This document shows, piece after piece, positions 7,834 to 14,816 of a stretch of DNA of 14,950 nt. The notes under the pieces are model-generated. The model saw nothing but the letters and a program-made list of their open reading frames with translations, was not told the origin of the DNA and searched no databases. This stretch comes from Boseongicola sp. SB0662_bin_57 (GTDB lineage: Bacteria; Pseudomonadota; Alphaproteobacteria; Rhodobacterales; Rhodobacteraceae), in contig VXPN01000495.1 in NCBI GenBank assembly GCA_009839535.1, positions 1 to 14,950 of the forward strand, written 5' to 3'. Positions within the stretch are counted from its first letter, which is position 1; each line of letters opens with the position of its first letter. Made by a program: the position numbers and the translations under genes.

Positions 7834-10230
7834 ATGCCTCAGGATGCACTCGCTGGCGCTGACACAGGATCGAAGAACGCTGGCATGGGGCCGCGTCTCG
7901 AACCGTCCATTCTCAACGCAGTTCCCCACTATCTGCCGTTGGGCATATTTCCGTTGATTTTTCTCGCCGCAATCCATGGCGGCTGGTGGCTTCTGCCGCC
8001 GCTCGTCTTCATGAGCGTGGTGGGGTCGCTTGATCGGGCGCTGGGAGTCGACGGCCGCAACATGGACCCGGTGAAGACGCCGGAACGTCGGCTGATCTGG
8101 CATAACTTGCCGGTTTGGACCTGGGCGCTTCTGTGGCCGCCAACGCTCATCTTCGGAATGTGGCAGATTCTTGTCGTGAACCAGTTCGCCGTCTGGGAAG
8201 CGGCGCTGCTGGTGATCATCCTGACGATGGAGGCGCAAGCGATATTTGTCGTTGGGCACGAACTGATTCACCGGCGCACCACCTGGGAACGGAGGATCGG
8301 TGAATTCCTGCTCGCCTGCGCCTCCTATCCGCAATACGCCACGGAACACGTTTACATCCATCATGCCCTTGTGGGCACGCCGTACGACGCGGGATCCGCG
8401 CCAAAGGGCGAGAGCTTCTGGCGCTACTTCCCCAAGGAGGTCGTGTGCAATCTCACGAATTCCTGGAAGGTCGTCAGCGAACGGCTGGCGCGGCGCCGGC
8501 TTCCCGTGTGGCATCACAGCAATCCTTTCTGGCGCTACGGCATTGGCGTCGCGTTCTGGTATGGCCTCGTGTTCTGGATGGGTGGAATCTGGGCGGTCCT
8601 CGTCTTCGTCTTCCTCGGGCTTTGCTGTGTCTTCTCGATGAAGATCAGCAACTACTTCCAACACTACGGCCTGCGTCGCGTCCGCCTGCCGAACGGTCGC
8701 TGGGAAAAGGTGCTGCCGCGTCACTCGTGGAGCGCCGACTGGAAGTTCAGCAACTGGATGTTCTTCAACATGCAGCGCCATGCGGACCATCATGCGACGG
8801 CATCCCGGCACTACCCGCTGCTTCAATCCCACGATCCCGATGAATCACCCGAATTGCCAGGCACCTACGCCGACATGATGAACATCGTGCTGCGCCCGAA
8901 ACGCTGGTTCGAGAAGATGGATCCGTTGGTGGATCAATGGCGCAAGCAACTCTATCCGGAGATCGATGACTGGAGCGCCTACGACAGTCCGGCGGCGGCG
9001 GCGCGCCCGGACGCCTTCGACGCGATCATCGAGATCTTCGGTGCTGCACCGCGACTCGCCAGGTGGATCGAACGCAACGCGGACCTTCTCGACAACCTGC
9101 AGGACCGGGAATTCACGGAGCTCGACTTGCCAAAGGGGTTCGGGCCGGACGCGGAGTTCGAATCGCTGGCGCGGCGCGGACTGACGCGGGTCTACTGGAC
9201 CCATGAAATGGACGTTCAGGAAATGAAAGGCCTGATTGCGGAATTGCCGACGGCCGATGCAAGGGAGAGCGCCGAAATCGTGCGGAACTGGTCGAACGAC
9301 AAGGCGTTCCAGATAGGAATGCACGTCGTGCGGGGGAACCTGTTGCCGGCGGAGGCCAGCGTCGCGCTTTCCAACCTTGCCGAGGCTTCGATCTCTACCG
9401 TGCTCTCAGCCGCGGTCGAGGACCATGTCGACTGGTGCGGACCAATCAGCAATGGAGGGGTCGCGGCGATATTCCTGGGCGATCTCGCAAGCAGGGAGGC
9501 CCATCCTGGCGTCGCGGTCAGCATGCTGTTCGTTCATGACGGCGACCGTGTTGGCGACAATGAACGTTTGTGCAGGCAGTTCCGGGCGGCCCTGGCCGAC
9601 CTTGCGCGTGACAACCTGTTGTTCTCTCCGGTTCCACGCAGGTCGAAGGCCGTTCGTGCACTTCCTCTTTCTGGATTGACGGGGCAAGTCGTGGCCACGG
9701 ATCCAGGACAGGTTCCAGCCCTGACACGGGCACGTTGCTTTTTCGAGTGCGGCGATCGTGAGATAGGCCGTCGGTTCCACGAAGCACGGTGCGCTATCCT
9801 GGAAGAGTTTGGCGACGATGATGCCCTTCTCTCGAAGCTTCGCAAGCCACCGAATGGGCCAGCCGAAGCCGACGTGTCGACTTTCGTCCAGGCACGCGGC
9901 GGGCTGGACGATGTCGAGCGGGCTGCACGGGTCCTTCAATTGACGGAGACCGGACTTGACCTTGATGATCCCGCACCGACGGCAACGGCCGTGTTCGACG
10001 CAGTTGGCGCCGAGGACCTGGAAAAGGCGGCGGCAATGTGGCGGACTCTCCAAGGCGTTGCGGGCCTCGTCGGAGAGAGCGGCTTTGACGTGCACGAGGC
10101 CGGAGAGGGCGTCAAGTCCCTTGTTGCGAGCGCGTGCGGCCAGGAAGATTTCGCGGCGTTGAACGCGGCGGTCGTCGAAACCGCGCGTCGTTCTGCCGAA
10201 GAGATTGACAGGTTGTTGCCGCGCGCCTGA
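7834..10230 (+). CDS. AlkB-like membrane diiron oxygenase fused to degenerate GlnE-like domain
   Basis: The N-terminal ~385 residues are an integral membrane histidine-box oxygenase close to alkane hydroxylase AlkB. It has several spans and four His motifs: HELIH (142-146), EHVYIHH (171-177), NYFQHYG (273-279) and MQRHADHH (313-320), matching AlkB's HELxHK, EHNxGHH, NYxEHYGL and LQRHxxHH. Residues ~393-798 resemble the C-terminal adenylyltransferase half of GlnE: FGAAPRLARWIERN..LLD (402-), KAFQIGMHVVRGNL, LSNLAEA, LTRARCFFECGD (630-641) and GGLDDVERAARVLQL (689-703). The nucleotidyltransferase metal motif, GKLGGxE..SDxD in GlnE, reads FLGDLASREAHPGVAVS here, so both Asp are lost and catalysis is unlikely. 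The start ATG at 7834 has AAGGGG seven bases upstream. In this context it probably hydroxylates or desaturates the peptide or a lipid partner; the dead domain may bind peptide or partner. No rubredoxin gene is seen in the window. Confidence 0.82.
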   Translation: MPQDALAGADTGSKNAGMGPRLEPSILNAVPHYLPLGIFPLIFLAAIHGGWWLLPPLVFMSVVGSLDRALGVDGRNMDPVKTPERRLIWHNLPVWTWALLWPPTLIFGMWQILVVNQFAVWEAALLVIILTMEAQAIFVVGHELIHRRTTWERRIGEFLLACASYPQYATEHVYIHHALVGTPYDAGSAPKGESFWRYFPKEVVCNLTNSWKVVSERLARRRLPVWHHSNPFWRYGIGVAFWYGLVFWMGGIWAVLVFVFLGLCCVFSMKISNYFQHYGLRRVRLPNGRWEKVLPRHSWSADWKFSNWMFFNMQRHADHHATASRHYPLLQSHDPDESPELPGTYADMMNIVLRPKRWFEKMDPLVDQWRKQLYPEIDDWSAYDSPAAAARPDAFDAIIEIFGAAPRLARWIERNADLLDNLQDREFTELDLPKGFGPDAEFESLARRGLTRVYWTHEMDVQEMKGLIAELPTADARESAEIVRNWSNDKAFQIGMHVVRGNLLPAEASVALSNLAEASISTVLSAAVEDHVDWCGPISNGGVAAIFLGDLASREAHPGVAVSMLFVHDGDRVGDNERLCRQFRAALADLARDNLLFSPVPRRSKAVRALPLSGLTGQVVATDPGQVPALTRARCFFECGDREIGRRFHEARCAILEEFGDDDALLSKLRKPPNGPAEADVSTFVQARGGLDDVERAARVLQLTETGLDLDDPAPTATAVFDAVGAEDLEKAAAMWRTLQGVAGLVGESGFDVHEAGEGVKSLVASACGQEDFAALNAAVVETARRSAEEIDRLLPRA

Positions 10231-10262
10231 AAGTGCCGGGTCGGTCACCACGGAAACACGAG

Positions 10263-12581
10263 ATGTCGCCGGAGAAGCCCACAAGTCCCCGGAAGGGGAT
10301 ACTGACGCGGTGCACGCCGGAAGACCAGGGTCTGGTCAGGAATCCCGCACTCGCGCCGCACCTGCAGTCGCACATTGTCGGCAAAGCGCAGGCGCTGCTG
10401 GTTTCGGAGCGGTTCAATACGCTGCTGCACGGCGAGTTGCACTGCAACCTGTTGCCGCTGCTCGACGGCCAGCGCACGCCGGACGAGATTGTTGCGCGCC
10501 TTGAGAAGCTGCACCTTGCCACCGACGTCATTGCGGCCATCGGCTCGCTGTCTGCCAAGGGCTATGTCGTGTCTGCCGATCATGGCATGGATCGGTCTCG
10601 GGCGGCCTACTGGTCGTCGCTCGGCGCCTCGCCACGCTGGGCCGAGCGCCGGCTGTCAGAGGCGTGCATCGCGGTTGAGCATGACGACGGACAGCTGAGC
10701 GGGCAGTTGATTGCGCAGGGGGCGAGAGTGGCGAACCGCAATCCGCGGCTCAGAGTCATCGTATGCGACGACGTCCTTGCGTCGAACCTTGGAGAAGCAA
10801 ACCGGCGGCAACTTGAAGCGGGCGCACCGTGGATGCTGGCGAGACCGCTCGGCATGGAGGCGCTGTTTGGCCCCGTCTTTCGCGCCGACGGGCATGGGCC
10901 CTGCTGGGATTGCCTGGCCTACCGCCTGCATGGCCATCAGGAGGTCCACAACTTTCTGCGCAACGTTGCTGGCGAAAGGGCGGCCTTCAAGCCATTTGCC
11001 GCTCAACCCGCCGTGCTGGACGCGCTTTACGGGCTGATTGCCGCAGAAATCGTCAAATGGCTGGTACTCGAAGAGTCCGCGCCGCTCCACGAATGCGCGA
11101 TCATGATGGACATCGGCACGTTTGCGGTTTCGCAGCATCGCGTCGTTCGCCGCCCGCAATGCTTCGCATGTGGCGACGAGGCATTGTATCGTTCCGATCG
11201 TGCGCCGAGTCCTCTGTGCCTGCAGCCAAGTCCAAAGTCGCATCTGGGCAGCAGCGGCGCCCGCAGCGTGGCTCCGGAAGCCACGCTCGCGAACTTTGGC
11301 CATCTGGTGAGTCCGGTGAGCGGAGTCGTTACCTGGCTGTCTCGCACCTCCGACGAGACGGATTCCTGGCTGCATGTCGACTGGGCCGGGAGCAATCTCG
11401 GAATGAGAAGCCAAACCTTGAGTTCGCTCCGACGCAGCCTGCGCAGCAAGAGTGCCGGCAAGGGCAGTACGCCCGAGCAATCCCGGGCCAGCGCGCTCTG
11501 CGAGGCGATCGAACGCTATTCGGGCACCTGCCAAGGCGACGAGATTCGCGTTCGTGGACGGCTCGCCGACTTTCTTGGGGACGACGAGGCAATTCACCCA
11601 AATGACGTCCAGCTGTTCAGCGACAGGCAGCTTGATGACGCAAAGAGCATCAACGCCAAGGGCCACCCCTACAACATCGTTCCGCCGCGTTTCGACCGCG
11701 ACGCCGAGATCGACTGGACGCCAGTGTGGTCGCTCACGCAACGGCGACATCGTCTTTTGCCGACTTCAATGCTCTACAGCATGGCGCCAGAACAGCGGAG
11801 TCCCTTGGACCTTATCGCCGATTCCAACGGGTGTGCTGCGGGCAATACCCTCGAAGAAGCCATCCTGCAGGGATTTTACGAACTGGCGGAGCGCGACGCG
11901 TTTGCCATCTGGTGGTACAACAGGCTGCGGGTCCCGGCAGTTGTCCTTGACAGTTTCGATGACGAGTACCTTGCGGCGGCCTCGGACTACTACGCCCGCT
12001 GCGGCAGGGAAATGTGGATGCTCGACATCACCTCGGATTTCGGGATTCCCACGTTCGTTGCGTTGTCCCGAAGAACGGACGCGCAGGATGAGGACATCAT
12101 TTACGGTGCCGGCACTCACGCCGACCCGCACATTGCGGCTCTGCGCGCGGTGTGCGAGCTGAACCAATGTCTCAGCTGGCTGCCACGGCCCGGCAAGGCT
12201 GATGGAAGGCCCACGATCGACGACCCGTTGGCTCTCTGGTGGTGGAAGACGGCCCGGCTCGCCGAATGTGGCTGGCTGGAACCGGCAACAGGGGAACCGC
12301 ACCGCAGGGCTTCAGACTATCCGGTGGAAGAAACGACCGACGCGCGCGACGATGTGGAGACGTGCCGCGCCCTCGTCGAGGCCAAGGGCATGGAGTTTCT
12401 TGTCCTGGACCAGACCCGACCTGACATCGGGATGCCCGTGGCGCGTGTTATCGTGCCGGGCATGCGCCACTTCTGGGCAAGGTTTGCACCCGGGAGGCTC
12501 TACGACGTGCCCGTGAGCATGGGGTGGCGCAAGCGTCGGCCTGCTGAGGCCGACCTCAATCCCGCGCCCGTGATTGCTTGA
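10263..12581 (+). CDS. Fused E1-like/YcaO cyclodehydratase (TOMM azoline-forming)
   Basis: ATP-dependent cyclodehydratase that converts Cys (or Ser/Thr) of a leader-bound precursor into azolines. The 772 residues are laid out as in TruD/LynD-type fusions: an N-terminal leader-binding and E1/ThiF-like C-protein part (about 1-330) with two zinc pairs, CWDC (214-217) and CFAC (300-303), then a YcaO domain (about 360-760). YcaO ATP/Mg motifs are present: S410-xxx-E414-xx-E417-R418 in ASALCEAIERY, and the second helix GNTLEEAILQGFYELAERDAF. The C-terminus ends NPAPVIA, a weak version of the usual Pro-rich PxPxP tail. The ATG at 10263 is chosen; an in-frame GTG at 10233 lies two bases after the upstream stop and has no clear ribosome site, and neither start has a strong one. 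The precursor's three consecutive Cys are the obvious substrate. Confidence 0.92.
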   Translation: MSPEKPTSPRKGILTRCTPEDQGLVRNPALAPHLQSHIVGKAQALLVSERFNTLLHGELHCNLLPLLDGQRTPDEIVARLEKLHLATDVIAAIGSLSAKGYVVSADHGMDRSRAAYWSSLGASPRWAERRLSEACIAVEHDDGQLSGQLIAQGARVANRNPRLRVIVCDDVLASNLGEANRRQLEAGAPWMLARPLGMEALFGPVFRADGHGPCWDCLAYRLHGHQEVHNFLRNVAGERAAFKPFAAQPAVLDALYGLIAAEIVKWLVLEESAPLHECAIMMDIGTFAVSQHRVVRRPQCFACGDEALYRSDRAPSPLCLQPSPKSHLGSSGARSVAPEATLANFGHLVSPVSGVVTWLSRTSDETDSWLHVDWAGSNLGMRSQTLSSLRRSLRSKSAGKGSTPEQSRASALCEAIERYSGTCQGDEIRVRGRLADFLGDDEAIHPNDVQLFSDRQLDDAKSINAKGHPYNIVPPRFDRDAEIDWTPVWSLTQRRHRLLPTSMLYSMAPEQRSPLDLIADSNGCAAGNTLEEAILQGFYELAERDAFAIWWYNRLRVPAVVLDSFDDEYLAAASDYYARCGREMWMLDITSDFGIPTFVALSRRTDAQDEDIIYGAGTHADPHIAALRAVCELNQCLSWLPRPGKADGRPTIDDPLALWWWKTARLAECGWLEPATGEPHRRASDYPVEETTDARDDVETCRALVEAKGMEFLVLDQTRPDIGMPVARVIVPGMRHFWARFAPGRLYDVPVSMGWRKRRPAEADLNPAPVIA

Positions 12582-12590
12582 GAGGGGCAC

Positions 12591-13709
12591 ATGGACATTG
12601 ACGAAGCGGTCATGCTGACCCAGGACATGCTTTCCGAAGAGGGCAGCACCATGGGTGAATTGCTCGGAAACTTTCGAAAGGGCGTTTCGCGAGATCTCAT
12701 TGGAGTGCCGGAGTGGGAGCGCATACTCGAATGCGCGGAACGACTTCCGATCACCATGGGCGCCCTTCCGTTCGGCTTTGAGCTTCCTTTGCAGTCAGGT
12801 CGTCCAGAGGCGGACTTCGGCGTTTCCCTTGCCAGCGGCACCAGGGCGGCGGCGTTCTTCGAGCGGTGCGCGCGAAGCGACAAGAGCGATGAGACGGCAC
12901 GGGCAGTCACGAAGCTGTTCCGACAGATGGATGAAGAGGGATCGTCACTGCGCGAAATCGTCGGCCGAAAGGTCATGCTCGAATATGACATCGGCTCGGC
13001 CAAGGAGGGAAACCGCTCGTTTCCGGGAATGTTTCTGAGGCCCGGGGAACGTCCGATTCTGGGCGCTTGCGGACAGGCGGACGATGTCGTTGGAGTGGTT
13101 GACGCGCTTGTCTCCTGCGTCGGCTGGAAGTTGAGCAACGCTGAGAAGGTGCATGTCGAACGCGCATATCTGGCCCAGCCGGAGGACACGCGCATGGACT
13201 CCTTCGGCATCTTTCCCTCGCGCCCGCGGTCGATCCGCCTGGCGGTCATGGGCTTCAAGTCACGGCGGGAGCTCGGGACCTATCTTCGCGACCTGGACTG
13301 GCCGGGCCGGTTTCCGGCCGTCGAAGCCGTGATTGCCCGTTTCAGCGAACGCGTGAGCATCGCCAGGACCGGAGTGAACGTCGACGTAACGGAAGATGGC
13401 CTCGGTCCGACGCTGGGACTTACGCTCATCGTCAAGCAAAGATACACGAAGGACTCGCGCTATTGGCTCGATGGCCTGACGGACTGGGACCCCTTCCTGA
13501 GCGCCTTGGGCCATGAGGAAATCGTAGTGCCTGAGAAGCTCGCGGCGCTTGCCGGCTGGGTGTCGAGACCGACACCGCTCTTTGGGAAGTCCGGACAGTT
13601 CTTGCTTCTGCGTGGCATTCACCACATCAAGCTTGTCATCTCCGACGATCGGCTCAAGGAGGCGAAGGCCTACGTGTTCATGGTCCTCTCGGGAGCGGTT
13701 TCCATGTGA
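12591..13709 (+). CDS. Unassigned RiPP-cluster protein (372 aa)
   Basis: I do not recognise a characterised family. The protein is soluble in appearance: no signal peptide, no clear membrane span, mixed alpha/beta composition. The C-terminal third carries phrases that look conserved in form: GLGPTLGLTLIVKQRY (about 270-285), a 'PEKL..L..W' helix and, near the end, GIHHIKLVISDD...EAKAYVF (about 343-365). I have an impression, unverified, that a similar 'NHIK.....AKAY' ending occurs in uncharacterised proteins of other proteobacterial peptide clusters. The ATG at 12591 follows the cyclodehydratase stop by 9 bases with GAGAGGGG just upstream, so the two are cotranscribed and probably act together. 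An accessory modification or partner protein is the natural guess, but no catalytic motif is evident. Confidence 0.85.
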   Translation: MDIDEAVMLTQDMLSEEGSTMGELLGNFRKGVSRDLIGVPEWERILECAERLPITMGALPFGFELPLQSGRPEADFGVSLASGTRAAAFFERCARSDKSDETARAVTKLFRQMDEEGSSLREIVGRKVMLEYDIGSAKEGNRSFPGMFLRPGERPILGACGQADDVVGVVDALVSCVGWKLSNAEKVHVERAYLAQPEDTRMDSFGIFPSRPRSIRLAVMGFKSRRELGTYLRDLDWPGRFPAVEAVIARFSERVSIARTGVNVDVTEDGLGPTLGLTLIVKQRYTKDSRYWLDGLTDWDPFLSALGHEEIVVPEKLAALAGWVSRPTPLFGKSGQFLLLRGIHHIKLVISDDRLKEAKAYVFMVLSGAVSM

Positions 13710-13927
13710 TCCTGGCCGCCGCGGCATCCGACACGGTCGGGATTCATTCCGGAGCGCACAAGGGTGTCATTGCCGTCAGAGAGAACGAGGTGTTGATCGA
13801 GGACGAGACCCCTTGGAAGGGCGGCTTCATTTTCCGCCTCCAGTACGGAACGGCGACCAGCCCAATTGGGCAGGATAGAGGATGCCGGGTGCCCCCGAAT
13901 GCGGTCTCCGCCAGGAAATGCCGTTGA
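13706..13927 (+). CDS. Possible small coupled ORF (73 codons)
   Basis: A GTG at 13706 overlaps the TGA of the upstream gene (ATGTGATC), the arrangement expected for translational coupling, and the frame runs 73 codons to TGA at 13925-13927. The first ~50 residues look protein-like, with an alternating hydrophobic, beta-like stretch (GVIAVRENEVLIED...GGFIFRLQYG) and G/C-rich third positions. The last ~20 residues look random. It could be a real small protein, a C-terminal remnant of a decayed gene, or chance read-through. No NHLP leader is present, so it is not a second precursor. No family recognised. Confidence 0.3.
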   Translation: MILAAAASDTVGIHSGAHKGVIAVRENEVLIEDETPWKGGFIFRLQYGTATSPIGQDRGCRVPPNAVSARKCR

Positions 13928-14190
13928 ATCTCGAATTGCCCGGTCAATGGCGGGATCTGGAAACGGTCCTTTCGGCACCAACCAGGCCACACATGCCAGC
14001 GAGGCGGCTTGCATGATCAAGCTGCACTATCCGGTTCGTGATCACGGAAGAGTGCGCCAACCCTGATTCACGTCAGTTTCGATCTCACGCAAATCCCGCC
14101 CATTGCCGCGAGCGAAGGGCTGTTCAAATCAAGGGTTCATCCGGACGCGGACCATTCCGATCAATGGTGCCGCTTCACTCGTTGCCGTTT
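13928..14190. other. Convergent gap between modification genes and precursor gene
   Basis: I see no supported gene on either strand here. Both the plus-strand train and the minus-strand precursor transcript end in or near this stretch, but I find no hairpin with a T run that would make a clear intrinsic terminator. The only structure of note is the short hairpin at 14151-14168. Confidence 0.5.
14151..14168 (-). other. Small hairpin downstream of the precursor gene
   Basis: ACCATT (14151-14156) and AATGGT (14163-14168) are perfect complements around a six-base loop, 22 bases past the precursor stop codon. There is no T run on the minus strand, so it is at best a weak terminator or a 3' stability element. 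Confidence 0.3.
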
Positions 14191-14442
14191 CTACCAGCAG
14201 CAGCAGAGCCCGGCGGAAATGGCCTCGAGCTGCTCTTCGGTGATGTTCGGGTCTGGAGGCAACGCAAGATGCACAGTCTGCATGTCGCTCTCGTGGACCA
14301 CGATGTTCATCGAGTCCGGAATCGTGATGCCCAGTTCACCACTGATGGTAGACTTGGGGTCTGCAAGAAGCTGTTGCCTGAAGTCCGAATCCACGGCGGA
14401 CTTGTCGACAACCTGCTTCAGCATTTCATCTCCACTTCTCAT
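14191..14442 (-). CDS. NHLP-type RiPP precursor peptide with LCCCW core
   Basis: 83-residue precursor. Residues ~7-78 are a nitrile-hydratase-alpha-like leader: DFRQQLLADP, ELGI, a beta stretch ending VHLALPP (37-44), and the helix TEEQLEAISAG (68-78). The core is then only Leu79-Cys80-Cys81-Cys82-Trp83, encoded CTC TGC TGC TGC TGG before TAG. Leader residues 20-78 match the leader domain of the cyclase-like protein at 6457-7758 without gaps. The ATG at 14442 is chosen because GAGG lies about 6 bases upstream and because it puts DFR at residue 20, as in the fusion protein. An in-frame ATG at 14424, with GGAG five bases upstream, is possible. The long frame from 14541 adds unlikely sequence. 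The leader should bind the cyclodehydratase and be cut after Ala-Gly by the C39 exporter. It is transcribed toward the modification genes, on its own promoter. Confidence 0.93.
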   Translation of the reverse strand: MRSGDEMLKQVVDKSAVDSDFRQQLLADPKSTISGELGITIPDSMNIVVHESDMQTVHLALPPDPNITEEQLEAISAGLCCCW

Positions 14443-14484
14443 GGGACACCTCACTTGCTGCTCATGTCGCTCATCACCAAGACA

Positions 14485-14501
14485 CAAATTCCACGAATTT
14501 G
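14485..14501. promoter_or_regulatory. Palindromic candidate operator upstream of the precursor gene
   Basis: CAAATTC-CAC-GAATTTG is a perfect 7-bp inverted repeat with a 3-base spacer, an odd-length 17-bp dyad of the type bound by dimeric regulators. Its near edge is 43 bases upstream of the precursor ATG, in an AT-rich patch (about 14484-14530) that stands out against the G+C-rich surroundings and is where the promoter should lie. I could not identify a convincing -35/-10 pair, and no regulator gene is present in the window. Confidence 0.4.
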
Positions 14502-14816
14502 CAACGCTAATCTCCAGTTCAATTTCTGTTCTTGTGTGCACGACCGGCTGCGCTTTCCCTGCGGCGAGTGCGAGGCCCGACCGATGCGGCAGTGAGGGAA
14601 AACGAGTTCGTGTCGTCGATACGATCCTGCGTCCAGGATGCGACGCGCTGCCTGTTGCTGGACGCTTCCGCAGGGCGTGGCGACCGCAGCAGGCGATCCA
14701 GTTCAGGATTCCGGTCCGGGACCCCGTTCGTCGCGACTGCGCGATGAGTCGTCTCGGCGAATTGGGAGCCGCCAGAACCTGAGGGAAAGCGAATTCCGAG
14801 GCGCATCGTGCACGTT
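14502..14816. other. Non-coding gap between the exporter tail and the precursor gene
   Basis: No gene I can support lies here, although several short overlapping frames exist. It probably contains the precursor promoter and its 5' leader at the low-coordinate end. Two overlapping pairings share the segment GTCCAG: ATCCTG-CGTC-CAGGAT (14624-14639), and GCGTCCAG (14629-14636) with CTGGACGC (14658-14665). They are mutually exclusive if both form in RNA. I see no terminator with a T run after the exporter gene. Confidence 0.5.

Noticed and set aside
6748..8832. 694-codon open frame on the minus strand
   Set aside because: It is antisense to two genes with clear domain motifs; long antisense frames are expected in G+C-rich DNA, and its translation is rich in Arg, His and Gln with no domain.
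10233..10262. GTG start for the cyclodehydratase
   Set aside because: No ribosome site is visible and the ten extra residues are basic and not family-like. The choice is not certain because the ATG at 10263 also has only a weak site.
13670..14020. 116-codon minus-strand frame after the precursor
   Set aside because: It has no leader-like or domain sequence and no ribosome site, and its 3' end runs antisense into the preceding gene.
14191..14442. Nitrile hydratase alpha subunit fragment
   Set aside because: The similarity is confined to the leader-type region, the metal-binding CxxCSC loop is absent, and the short CCCW end beside a cyclodehydratase and C39 exporter fits an NHLP precursor.
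14443..14541. Longer precursor starting at 14541
   Set aside because: The extra 33 residues run across the AT-rich promoter-like patch and palindrome, have no family match, and the ATG at 14442 has its own ribosome site.
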